DNA of 64,000 nt, from positions 1,493,501 to 1,557,500 of the forward strand of contig NZ_LT906470.1 in NCBI RefSeq assembly GCF_900187285.1, written 5' to 3'. The notes beneath the pieces were generated by a model. The model was given only the letters and a program-made list of their open reading frames with translations, was not told the DNA's origin and made no database searches. The stretch comes from Veillonella rodentium. GTDB taxonomy: Bacteria; Bacillota; Negativicutes; Veillonellales; Veillonellaceae. Below are positions 18,600 through 28,300 of this stretch, piece after piece (the first letter of the stretch is position 1; each line of letters begins with the position of its first letter). The position numbers and the translations under genes were made by a program.

Positions 18600-18688
18600 A
18601 CAAATACCTCTCATTACCTCATGGAACTCAATACACTGATACTCAATACTCATAATAGAAATATCGAGAGGTTCATGCGAAATAACAG

Positions 18689-20050
18689 TTAGAGCAGCAC
18701 ATTCTCCTCCGCATATCCGATAGGTTTCATAGGTGCGGTTTTTAAGGCCCATGTACCGATAACCGTCATAACACCGACACGCCCCGTAAACATGACGAGC
18801 ATCAGTACCCATTTGCTGCTATCCGATAAGTCCGGGGTAATCCCCGTCGTGAGCCCGACCGTACCGAATGCGGACATAACTTCAAACAGAATCCGTATAA
18901 AGTCATACGTTTCATCCCATGCAAGATAACAGGTCGCCAATAGTACTATCAGTAACGATAAGAAAATGATACCGTTCGCTTTCATTACGGTAACTATGGA
19001 TAAGCGGCGTTCAAAGACCTCCACATCAGGTCTGTTATCAAACAGTGTGCGAGCAGACAAAAATGCAACAGCTACGGTGCTTATCTTGACACCGCCGCCC
19101 GTCGAGTTCGGTCCGGCCCCTATAAACATGAGAATAATCGACACGAACAATGTAATGGGATGTAATGAACCATAATCCACCGTCGCAATCCCCGCCGTAC
19201 GCGGTGTAACAGATTGGAAAAACGAAGCCATGACCTTTTCCCATACCGGTAAAGGCCCCAAAGTCTTCGGATTTCCCCACTCGACCCCTAAAATGATGAT
19301 GGCACCGATCGCAATGAGAGTCACTGTTCCTATCAGCATGATTTTAGTATGCAGCTTAAGGTTTGTAAACCGTCTTACACCGCGATTCGCCCATATATCA
19401 AAGGTCGCTAAATATCCGAAGCCGCCGACAATGATAAGAACCATTGTATTAATATTGAACAGCACATCTCCTACCATAGCATAGGGCAGATTATTATCGA
19501 AAAATACAAAGCCCGCATTACAGAAGGTTGAAACAGCCTGCATAAACCCGGTATATAGAGCTTCAGAACCGATATAGGGATATAGTTGAATCGTATAAAT
19601 GATGCCGCCTATAATCTCCATAACTAGGGTATACAGTGTTATCAGCTTTGTGATATGTAAGAGTCCGCTCATCCCCTCCTGTCCTACATCCTCCGATAGG
19701 AGAACTCGGTTTCTAAGTCCGATGCGCCGTCCTAACAGTAATGCTATAATCGTCGTAAACGATACGATACCGAGTCCGCCCAACTGAATGAGAAGGACCA
19801 TGATTATTTTCCCCAAAAAAGACCAATGGTAATAGGTATCTACAGTCGCAAGCCCGGTAACGGACACACAGGATACCGCCGTAAAAGCCGCATCCACGAG
19901 ATTCGTACCGTAACCATCGGCACTCGACATGGGCAACATCAACAGTAATGTACCTAACGCCATGACACTGAAAAAACTGAGTGCCAATAATCGATAGGGG
20001 TTATCTTGAATATATTTTTGTACAGGATGATGTGAAATATCGTGCCACAT
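18689..20050 (-). CDS. ktrB: Potassium transporter membrane subunit KtrB/TrkH
   Basis: A 453-residue membrane protein of the SKT superfamily, with four M1-P-M2-like repeats forming a K+/Na+ pathway in the cytoplasmic membrane. Pore-loop glycines are seen in AVSCVSVTGLATVD, STFCNAGFVFF, TPRTAGIATVD and SAFGTVGLTTG. GAGPNSTGGGVKISTV is a hallmark of the family. ATG 20050 has AGGTGG upstream; an earlier in-frame start at 20089 is unlikely. It sits 10 bases after pfkB and before ktrA. Confidence 0.94.
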   Translation of the reverse strand: MWHDISHHPVQKYIQDNPYRLLALSFFSVMALGTLLLMLPMSSADGYGTNLVDAAFTAVSCVSVTGLATVDTYYHWSFLGKIIMVLLIQLGGLGIVSFTTIIALLLGRRIGLRNRVLLSEDVGQEGMSGLLHITKLITLYTLVMEIIGGIIYTIQLYPYIGSEALYTGFMQAVSTFCNAGFVFFDNNLPYAMVGDVLFNINTMVLIIVGGFGYLATFDIWANRGVRRFTNLKLHTKIMLIGTVTLIAIGAIIILGVEWGNPKTLGPLPVWEKVMASFFQSVTPRTAGIATVDYGSLHPITLFVSIILMFIGAGPNSTGGGVKISTVAVAFLSARTLFDNRPDVEVFERRLSIVTVMKANGIIFLSLLIVLLATCYLAWDETYDFIRILFEVMSAFGTVGLTTGITPDLSDSSKWVLMLVMFTGRVGVMTVIGTWALKTAPMKPIGYAEENVLL

Positions 20051-20060
20051 AATGTCCACC

Positions 20061-21107
20061 TTAACGGGAGTTTGCCAACGCCACCGCATCCTCTAATGAG
20101 GGCAGTCCGCTGCGTCCACCGAGTCTCTGCGTATTTAAAGATGCGACGGCGGAAGCAAAATCAGCGGCACTTTCAAAAATTGTATTGGAACAGTCCAACA
20201 GAACCTCCCGCGCACTTCGACGCCCCTCGCACTCAACACGCATATTGCGAATCGTCTTTGCGATAACCGTCAAAAAGGCACCGTGGAAGCTGTCACCCGC
20301 CCCGGTAGTATCTAAAACGGTATATTGAGGAAATGCGGGACACCGATAAAATGTCCCGTCAGGCCATACAAAATAGCTGCCCTCAGCCCCATCCGTAACA
20401 CCTGCAATATAGGCGCCACGTTCATGAATGATGCGACATGCTTCCTCCAGATCTTTCGTTCCCGTATATTCTTCGGCGTAATCCCGGGCGACGATAACAA
20501 TATCGCTGGCCCGTGTAATGTCCTTTAAGCCTTCATCATAGCGGTTCGCGCCGCCATCAAGAGAAACGAGATTACCGGACTGCTTACAGATGGTCATGGC
20601 TTCGATTAAGCATTTACGATGGCGACCGTTGATATGTAGAATATGGCCGCCTTCAATGCACGCCTTATGTTTATCCAGGGACTCCAGTTCGGGTGCCGTG
20701 GACCGTTCAAAGAAAATAGCCCGATCGCCGGTCTTTTCATTAACTAAAATAGTGGCACTCGCCGACTTGGAGTCCCGCGCGGATTCGATATGACTGGTTT
20801 CAACATTATAATAATCAAAATCATCGAGAATATGAGTCCCCCCTATATCATCTCCGATGACGTCAATCATAACCGTATCGAGTCCGTACTTTCCCGCCGT
20901 AGCAAGAGCAGTCGCTACAGGGCCGCCTCCGTCAACGGCAGTCATTACCGCCTCCTGTACCTCACGCCCCGTAGGGAATGCTTTTACCATGACAAATCGA
21001 TCCAATGTGCTGGCCCCGATGCCGACAATATCAAAAGGATGTGTGTCATATACAATATCTCTCGGCCGTTCAGGTGTCGCCGTAACACTTGCAATAGTAA
21101 CCTGCAT
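20061..21107 (-). CDS. PfkB-family carbohydrate kinase
   Basis: A 348-residue ribokinase-type sugar kinase. Motif 1 is GGGPVATALATAGKYGLDT near residue 60, a variant of the usual GG-x-x-N. Motif 2 is VLDTTGAGDSFHGAFL near residue 266, with the catalytic Asp and anion hole. The exact sugar is not evident; in ribokinase relatives the N of motif 1 contacts the substrate, and it is missing here. It begins the unit that continues with ktrB and ktrA, an unexplained pairing of a sugar kinase with potassium uptake. Confidence 0.87.
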   Translation of the reverse strand: MQVTIASVTATPERPRDIVYDTHPFDIVGIGASTLDRFVMVKAFPTGREVQEAVMTAVDGGGPVATALATAGKYGLDTVMIDVIGDDIGGTHILDDFDYYNVETSHIESARDSKSASATILVNEKTGDRAIFFERSTAPELESLDKHKACIEGGHILHINGRHRKCLIEAMTICKQSGNLVSLDGGANRYDEGLKDITRASDIVIVARDYAEEYTGTKDLEEACRIIHERGAYIAGVTDGAEGSYFVWPDGTFYRCPAFPQYTVLDTTGAGDSFHGAFLTVIAKTIRNMRVECEGRRSAREVLLDCSNTIFESAADFASAVASLNTQRLGGRSGLPSLEDAVALANSR

Positions 21108-21197
21108 ATTAATTCCTCATTATACTGATCATCTTACATGCTGACCTTAATTTTAATACAAATTCTACGTCTAGCATACCCGTATACATGATAAAAG

Positions 21198-21228
21198 TAA
21201 ACCCCCGGACAAATCCCGGGGTTTTTAT
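21198..21228 (-). terminator. Terminator of the heme operon
   Basis: A CCCCGG / CCGGGG stem with a 7-base loop is followed on the minus strand by TTTACTTTTATC, about 75 bases after the stop codon of the HutW-like gene. Confidence 0.7.
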
Positions 21229-21297
21229 CGATAATGTGGTGAAATAGTATATACAATGTATACTGAGGTTATTTAGTCGGTGTAAGTAGTGTAAAGT

Positions 21298-22938
21298 TTA
21301 GAACATCATACGTTCCATCATATATTCTATTTCATCAGCGCTGAGATTATACATAGCCTGAACCATGCGTTCCGCAGATTCACCGGATGCACCGCTTTTC
21401 GCGATTTCCGCTTTAGCCTTTGCAATGAGAGCATCCTTACGCTTAGCTTCTTCGTTTTCACCGGTCGGAACGGAAATATTCTCCTTGCCTTGACCGATAC
21501 CGCGCACCTCTTGAGCCGGCGCCGTTTTAGAATGGGTCTTTGTATCCTGTGCAGCTACAGATTCCAACGCGAACGAATTGCGCCCGGTCATGATGTACTC
21601 GACGGCTTCCAGTGTACTTTGGGTGATATTAACGGTCCAAAACTCACCGGCCGTCGTCAAACGGTAAAGAATGCCGTTATAAGTTACAAGTCCGCGTTCC
21701 TGCCAAACATCATAGAGCCAGCTAAGCTCTTTCAAACGAAAATCCATCGTCACTAAATCATCGATATTCAGGAAGCCCTGTTCCAGTTGACTCACCACGA
21801 CATTGACAATCGGCTGCAGCTCGCTCTGCTTCATAAGCGCCATAAACGGTTTTTCACCGCGGCTGACCATGTCTTCATAAGGCTTTAAAGCGCGATGCAA
21901 CATCATACCGTAACCGTCTATATTACCACCGGCACCGCTCCCGAACGGAAACATCGGCACACCGGCTTTAGCGAGGATATTATACAGGCTGCGTTCCCGA
22001 TTATCGGCACTCCAATGGGCTGCACTCAATCTACGATACGCGCGTTTCTCCAAATAGTCCCGACCGAATCTAAACATATCGCTTTGCATTGCCGTCGTCG
22101 CTGCCGGCGGCACTTTACCGCTGACAATATCCCTATTAAGGTCGCTGCCGTCAAACACATTGAGCTGGTATAAGTCGGCTCCATCCACGCCGGAACTTAC
22201 GAGTTGAGCCAGGTCGTCCTCCCATACCTCCATCGTTTGACCCGGTAAGCCATAGATAAGGTCAATAACAAGAGAACACTGACCGTAAGCTTTCACATCC
22301 GCCAGTCTTTTAAGCACCGTCTCCCGATCATCTAAACGCCCCACCATTTGGCGTACCTCGGTATTGAAGGACTGCACACCGATAGACATACGATTTACAC
22401 CGTGACTCATCCAGACATCCAAATTTTCCGGAATCAGATCGTGAATACGACCTTCCAAGGTCATTTCATAATCATTCGCCAACGGCAAGTAATCGCGAAT
22501 CGCCTGCAACAGACGTTTGGAGTTAGTCGGCGATAACGATGTAGGCGTACCGCCACCGATAAACAGCGCATGAATAAGACCGTCTTTCAATCGCTTGCAT
22601 TCACCGGCGGCCTGCAATTCACCGATGAGGTTGTCGATATATGTATCTTCCACATTCTGACTGGTCCCATTCTGAAAGAAACCGCAATAGGTGCATTTCG
22701 TCTTGCAGAACGGAATATGGATATATGCGGATTGCATCTGTCCTTTAGGGACCTCTCCGTTCATCACGGTCTGCCAGACCTGTTGAGTTTCCTTCGGAGA
22801 TACGAGTGTACCGTTCAACCCCGCATGAACGACGCGCTTATGGGGGAATGCCCCGCTGATAGGATCATCACAAACCATACCCAGTTGCAGATTTCTCTGC
22901 TTCTCGGGAAGTGATTCAAAAAACGCTGCTAACGTCAT
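21298..22938 (-). CDS. hutW: HutW/ChuW-like radical SAM enzyme for anaerobic heme opening
   Basis: A 546-residue HemN-type radical SAM protein. The cluster motif IPFCKTKCTYCGFF has cysteines 78, 82 and 85. FIGGGTPTSL follows, then GVNRMSIGVQSFN and DLIYGLPGQ. ChuW and HutW use SAM radical chemistry to break the heme ring without oxygen, with a flavodoxin as a likely electron source. A flavodoxin gene is directly upstream, after tonB/exbBD and a receptor, so this role is favoured over HemN or HemW. It is longer than the roughly 445-460 residues usual for this family: the last 90 or so form a charged extension ending in two Met-rich helices. Confidence 0.85.
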   Translation of the reverse strand: MTLAAFFESLPEKQRNLQLGMVCDDPISGAFPHKRVVHAGLNGTLVSPKETQQVWQTVMNGEVPKGQMQSAYIHIPFCKTKCTYCGFFQNGTSQNVEDTYIDNLIGELQAAGECKRLKDGLIHALFIGGGTPTSLSPTNSKRLLQAIRDYLPLANDYEMTLEGRIHDLIPENLDVWMSHGVNRMSIGVQSFNTEVRQMVGRLDDRETVLKRLADVKAYGQCSLVIDLIYGLPGQTMEVWEDDLAQLVSSGVDGADLYQLNVFDGSDLNRDIVSGKVPPAATTAMQSDMFRFGRDYLEKRAYRRLSAAHWSADNRERSLYNILAKAGVPMFPFGSGAGGNIDGYGMMLHRALKPYEDMVSRGEKPFMALMKQSELQPIVNVVVSQLEQGFLNIDDLVTMDFRLKELSWLYDVWQERGLVTYNGILYRLTTAGEFWTVNITQSTLEAVEYIMTGRNSFALESVAAQDTKTHSKTAPAQEVRGIGQGKENISVPTGENEEAKRKDALIAKAKAEIAKSGASGESAERMVQAMYNLSADEIEYMMERMMF

Positions 22939-22956
22939 ACTACAATCCCCCTTATA

Positions 22957-23475
22957 TCAAGCTTGCAACTTGGCAAGTACCGATTTTGCAAATGCCTTTG
23001 CATTTGCAAAGTCCTGTTCATCCGGATGCGTTTCTGCAGACTTATGTAATGCATCACGTTCAGGACTTTGTCCATGTGCAGATCCCGGCGGGAACATCTT
23101 ATACATCATTTCGATGACCTTCGGATCGATTTTCCCTTGACAGACAAATCCATCTACCAGTTGTTCCTTGTTCGGTAATAATGCGGATGCTTTTTCAATG
23201 CTTTCACGAGCATGATCGGAATCGGCATACATCCCCAACGTCGCAAATAGTACGACATGCGGATTTGTAAGCGTTTCAATCAATTTAGCCGCTTCTTTAT
23301 TAGCCGTACCGCGATCAACCCAGAAACCTGCAAATACGGTATCGTAATCACTCAAATTGTCCGGTGCGTCCTTAACGGAAACACAAGGTGTCCCCGGCGG
23401 CATAACGGAAGCCATCGCTTCCGCTACACGTTTTGTATTCCCTGTAAGGGATGAATATAAAATAATGTTTTTCAT
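22957..23475 (-). CDS. Flavodoxin-family protein of the heme operon
   Basis: A 172-residue FMN protein. The phosphate-binding loop is SLTGNTKRVAEAM near residue 9, with YDTVFAGFWVDRGTA and LFATLGMYADS as the FMN-contacting loops. Flavodoxins like this occur beside HutW-type enzymes and probably donate electrons for SAM cleavage. ATG 23475 follows AGAGGAGA. It lies between tonB (27-base gap) and the hutW-like gene (18-base gap). The donor role is inferred from the operon. Confidence 0.85.
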   Translation of the reverse strand: MKNIILYSSLTGNTKRVAEAMASVMPPGTPCVSVKDAPDNLSDYDTVFAGFWVDRGTANKEAAKLIETLTNPHVVLFATLGMYADSDHARESIEKASALLPNKEQLVDGFVCQGKIDPKVIEMMYKMFPPGSAHGQSPERDALHKSAETHPDEQDFANAKAFAKSVLAKLQA

Positions 23476-23502
23476 TGCTATCTCCTCTATTCCTTATATA
23501 GA

Positions 23503-24297
23503 TTATTCCTCATCTTCATCAGATGCTTCTTGTCCTCTAAACTCAACCGGTACATTTACATTTATATCTTCTCCGGTCGGATTATTATATGGTGTTGCGG
23601 ATACAACTGCAGACATAGCTGCATCATTAAAGATTTCATTTGTAGTCGATAAAATTTGTTGACCGATAAGAGCACCGTCCGTATTTAATGTCACCTGTAC
23701 AAGTACGTCACCCTCCAGGCGCCGTTTCAATGCCATAGCCGGACTTTGTGCGTATTTCTGTACTTTTTCACGGAAGCCTTCACTGTCAAATGCCGCTTTC
23801 GCTTTGCCATGGCCGTCCCCTTCACCTTTGCCATCGCCCTTGCCATAACCGGTACCACGACCATCGCCAACACCTGTACCGTCACCGGTTCCATGACCAC
23901 CACCGGTTCCGCCTCCGGATCCCGGACCGTTACCGGCTCCGCCATTTTCACCGAATGTGTTCGATTGATTTTCATTACCCTTACTTGGTACATCTACAGC
24001 ATCAGGAATATCCGTTGCCGTAGATGGTTCCACATTTGTTACAACAGCCTTTGTCCTTGCCGCCACTTCATCAGCGGACAGCGGTTTCGGGAATAGAGAT
24101 GACCGGTCCCCGCCTCCGCCGCCGGCATGGCCGCTACCACCATCATCAAGCACACTCTGGGTGAGATCGATTTCATATGTGTCCTGCTCCTGAATAGCTG
24201 GCACTACTACAAAGAAAATGACGGCAATAAATAGAATAATCAGATGCACTATGGCGGATATGATGGCTGCCTTTTTCCATGATATGCCTATTCCCAT
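23503..24297 (-). CDS. tonB: TonB energy-transducing protein with glycine-rich linker
   Basis: A 264-residue inner-membrane protein that transmits proton-motive force to the receptor. One N-terminal transmembrane helix (about 9-33) has IISAIVHLIILFIAVIFFVV. A linker follows, then the TonB C-terminal domain (about 178-255) with GDVLVQVTLNTDGALIGQQI and VPVEFRG. The linker is unusual: residues 117-160 are almost only Gly, Asp, Lys and Thr (GTGDGTGVGDGRGTGYGKGD) instead of the Pro/Lys-rich rod. The tail is acidic. It overlaps no neighbour but is 2 bases from exbD. Confidence 0.93.
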   Translation of the reverse strand: MGIGISWKKAAIISAIVHLIILFIAVIFFVVVPAIQEQDTYEIDLTQSVLDDGGSGHAGGGGGDRSSLFPKPLSADEVAARTKAVVTNVEPSTATDIPDAVDVPSKGNENQSNTFGENGGAGNGPGSGGGTGGGHGTGDGTGVGDGRGTGYGKGDGKGEGDGHGKAKAAFDSEGFREKVQKYAQSPAMALKRRLEGDVLVQVTLNTDGALIGQQILSTTNEIFNDAAMSAVVSATPYNNPTGEDINVNVPVEFRGQEASDEDEE

Positions 24298-24299
24298 AG

Positions 24300-24707
24300 T
24301 TATCCTTTCTGTTCCGTCGCAATAGCCAAGCGCTTAACACCGGATTGTTTAAGCATATCCATGATAGCTACCACCTGACCATGTGCTGCACGCTTATCGG
24401 CCTGTAAAATAACGCTGGCATTCGGATTCTGTGCGATACGCTCTTTTACCATGGCCTCTGCCGCATCGATGCTCATCGGATTATTATCAATCGTGATGTG
24501 TCCCTCCGCATCCAATGTGAGGACCACCGGTAATTGAGCCGGCGTCGATGCGGATATAGCTTGCGGCAACTGTATGGATAAAGCCTTCTGCGCAATGGTC
24601 TGCAAACTATTCATCATGAAGAACACCAATAAGAAGAATATAATATCAATCATTGGGATAATCATGAATTCAGGCTTGGATTTCATACGAAAACTTTGTA
24701 AATTCAT
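24300..24707 (-). CDS. exbD: Biopolymer transport protein ExbD
   Basis: A 135-residue subunit with one N-terminal membrane helix and a periplasmic domain. It works with ExbB as the proton-driven motor for TonB. The helix has IPMIDIIFFLLVFFMM, with the essential aspartate in MID (Asp21). The periplasmic C-terminal domain ends at VKRLAIAT. It is 1 base from exbB and 2 bases from tonB. Confidence 0.95.
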   Translation of the reverse strand: MNLQSFRMKSKPEFMIIPMIDIIFFLLVFFMMNSLQTIAQKALSIQLPQAISASTPAQLPVVLTLDAEGHITIDNNPMSIDAAEAMVKERIAQNPNASVILQADKRAAHGQVVAIMDMLKQSGVKRLAIATEQKG

Positions 24708-24708
24708 A

Positions 24709-25326
24709 CTATTTCCACCCTTCCCGTTTTGCTGTAATTATATTAACACACATCGTTTCAATTTGATTAATAATGGAGTCCAAACGATGGCTAAAAAATG
24801 TATAAACGATAAATGCCATAATCGCCACACATAGACCGGATGCCGTCGCGATGAGGGCTTCACCTACCCCTCCGGTAATGGCGGATGCACCTGCACCGGA
24901 GTCGAGAATACTGAAAGAACCGATCATACCTGTAACCGTCCCCAACAAGCCCAATAACGGAGAAATTGTTACGGTTGCACTTAAGTAATCCATATATTTT
25001 TTGAACCCTACCGCATCAACGCCCATCTGATCGGCGAAAGCCGTTTTCATCCCTGACTCGTCCTTATCATTCGTCAATCCCGCTTGTGCAACTCGACTGG
25101 CAATGGATGGATTTTCCTGAATCACTTTTTCAATTTCATCCCAGCTCTGCAATCTGGAAAGTTCATTAACCGCATGGCACACAACAAATGTCTTACCTGC
25201 ATATTTACGATAATAGAAAGCTCGTTCCACCGCTATGGCGATAACCATAAGGGATAAGAATAGCAATGGATACATGACATATCCGCCGCTATGAAATAAA
25301 TGAATTACATAATTTAGATTTTCCAT
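24709..25326 (-). CDS. exbB: Biopolymer transport protein ExbB (MotA/TolQ/ExbB family)
   Basis: A 205-residue proton-channel subunit with three membrane helices. The conserved block PLLGLLGTVTGMIGSF near residue 122 and GGVGEALIATASGLCVAIMAF near 151 define the family. ExbB pentamers enclose ExbD and drive TonB. It follows the receptor gene by 35 bases and leads exbD and tonB, forming one energizing set dedicated to this receptor or shared by others. Confidence 0.95.
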   Translation of the reverse strand: MENLNYVIHLFHSGGYVMYPLLFLSLMVIAIAVERAFYYRKYAGKTFVVCHAVNELSRLQSWDEIEKVIQENPSIASRVAQAGLTNDKDESGMKTAFADQMGVDAVGFKKYMDYLSATVTISPLLGLLGTVTGMIGSFSILDSGAGASAITGGVGEALIATASGLCVAIMAFIVYTFFSHRLDSIINQIETMCVNIITAKREGWK

Positions 25327-25361
25327 ACTAATAACCTTTCTGTCTATTCACAGACCGCATA

Positions 25362-28300
25362 TCAGAACCGATAGGTCCCTTGAATTCTTGTATAATCGCC
25401 TAACTTAAAGCTTTCACTACCATATAAAGTATCTCGTTTATTAGTACCCTTTGCATCAAATGTATAGAACGCCTCAATGAGCAGATCCTTACGCGGTACA
25501 TAACCGGCACCAAAGGTAAAGCTGCGAATTCCGTCCAGATAACGATCCGGAACAGCACCTGTACCGTTGCCGCCGAAGAATGAACCGTGCTGGAAGTATT
25601 TATAATCAATAAACGCATTCCACGACTTCGGAACATCCAAATCCGCACGGCCGATATCGAGTCGAGCCATCCAGAAGTGCGGTGTACCGCCCATTTGGTG
25701 CCCTTTAATAGCAAAATCCGCGGTGCCCCGTTCATGTTCATAAACGGTATTACCGTTCATATATCTACCGAAGTTCGATCTGTTCTGCCCGTAATCAACG
25801 GTTACGGATGCATTAGCGCCTAGCTGATATTTGGCGCCGATACCGAATATATGCGCTACATTCGAGAAACTGTATTCATCATTTTTATTGCCGTTAGCAT
25901 TCAGGAAGGTATGCTTGCTGCCGTCAAAGGAATGTAAATACCACGCTTGCAGGCCGAGACGTGAACCGATCTGTTTCTTCACCTGTACAAATGCGGCCGT
26001 TTCAATCGCCGGAATTGTATCCTTTTCAAGAACAACACCTTCCGTCCTGATAAGATTACCGATAATCTTTCCGATAGCCTCCCGAGGCAGTTTATTTTCT
26101 GACTCAGCATCATGTACAACCTTTTCCAAATTATATAGATAGTTATACATCGCAGGAGTAAGACCCCAACCATAATCGGAGCTGCCTTCACCCCAATCAC
26201 TTGAGGAAAGTGTAAAGTTCTTATTATAAAGAGTCGATTTAGCATCATAATCACTAAATACATATTTACCACTGTCGTATTTATAGGTCTTGGCACCTAA
26301 GAATCCGGAAAACTCGTAGTCATTTGCAGATTGACCATAATAATCATACGATTGACGGAACGTACCGTCCGACTGTTTAACCCAAACAGCTTCAAGCTCA
26401 CCATTCTTATAGTTTGACCAGTTATCGGATGCATTGTATTTAGCGATAGAATTCATAGCTTTATCGATATCCGCCCCATGTTTATCCATGTAAACCTTAG
26501 AATTCAACAAAGCATCCTTATTATCTGACGAAACGATAAGCCCTTTGGCCGACTCTTTTAAGTATTCAGGATATAACGGCGAGTTCACATTATACATGAT
26601 GCCGCCAGTCATATAGAGTTTTTCCCCTGTTTTCTTATTGGTGATCTCATACATTGCATAACCACCGGACGGAATATCAAGGGAGAACTTGGCTTTCGCC
26701 ATTTCCTCAGGATAGGCCTTTGTAAGAATATCCTGTAAACGCCCCATAATTTGAGCCTGTTTCTTCTGCGTTTCAGCCAGTTTTGCATCAACCTTCGCGA
26801 TTTCCTGATCGCGATTCGGATTACTCCAGCTTAGATCAGCATTCTTTTTGAAAGTCTCATATTCATCCTGCAAATCCTTTAGCTGCTGATAGAAGTAGAG
26901 ATTATCCGTTTTACCTTTATACGTGGAGTCGTAGATACCATTTGGACTGTCCGGAGCCGCCGCATCTTCCGTCGTCTTTCGTTCTCCATCAGAGCCGGAC
27001 TTGGTTGCACTGTTGATATCATACGGATATTCATCTCGATTAATCCCTATCAGCTCGGCCGCAGTAGGCGGTCTGTAAATCACCTTATGTTCCGCATGTG
27101 TATAAGCGGAATCACTGATTCCTGTACTGTGTTTAAATGTACCTGCGCCAATGCGTACTTGTGTATCATTACCGGTCCATACGGCACGTGCACCATCATA
27201 AGACTGTCCGAACCAATAGCCGCTGGCCCCCATAGGCTCAGTCAATCGCCCTACAGATACGTCCCACTTCTTAACACGTCTTGTGAGATCAACCGTATCG
27301 AGCCGTTGATGATTAAAGCCTTTCGAATTAGACATCGTCCAACTTGTATCTACGCCACGCATCCCCGTCGCACTGCCGATAACGGTGAGATTGGTAAACT
27401 CATTGAGACGTGCATCAAAGCCGAGACGTAGTCGTTGTTCAAAGCTATGACGATTTGCATCGTATATATTGGCCTTTGCGGATCCGATAGCGGAATTTTC
27501 TCTAAACGGTGATTGAGGGCGGTTGGTACCGTCGTGAGCCATCCAACGTGCACGGTAATCGCCGACCATCGTAATACCGCGTTCTTTAGATAGATCAAAA
27601 TCAGAATGAATAAAATCGGTTAGACGAACTACATCGGATACATTTTGTACTGCGGATTCGGTGTTTACGGACTCACCACTAGTTACGTTAGAATCTACGA
27701 CCCCTGCTTTACCGGCTGTGCCGTTAGATTTACCAATTGCCGCGTTCTTACTTTCACCACCGCCGAATTTAAGATTGACACCTACGCGGTATACGCGTTC
27801 CTGTGTAGCCCGATCATCATCTCGATGGTTAAAGATATTATTGATACCGAAGTACATCATGGCATTCTTATTAAACCGCTTCTGGACCATAACATTCCAA
27901 ATACCGAATGTCTTCTTTTCATAAACCTGTTTCTTATATACCCCGGCATCACCGGACAGGATATCAGGCCAATAATTACCGCCATTATTCAATGTGTTGC
28001 TGTCGAGCATATTGATATAATAATCGCCCCAGATAGAGCCGTTCCAGCCGGATTTCGGATTATCATAGGTGATACCTATATCCACTTTGTGCATCGGTTT
28101 ATCTAAGAGTTGACGCGGCATGCTCGGATCACTCTTGTTAATGGCATGCAAATAGGTATAACCCAATTTAGCAGACCAATGTTTGCCGAACTTCTGCTGC
28201 ACTTCCGCTTGGAGTCCGGTGATTACAGCTTTGCCGATATTTTTAAAGCTGTAAATCATATCCGGTGCACGTTGGTATTTCGCATCGCCTCGCAAATATG

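Noticed and set aside
18600..18812. Longer start for ktrA
   Set aside because: It would overlap the ktrB coding region in another frame, and the Rossmann domain begins directly at the ATG at 18599.
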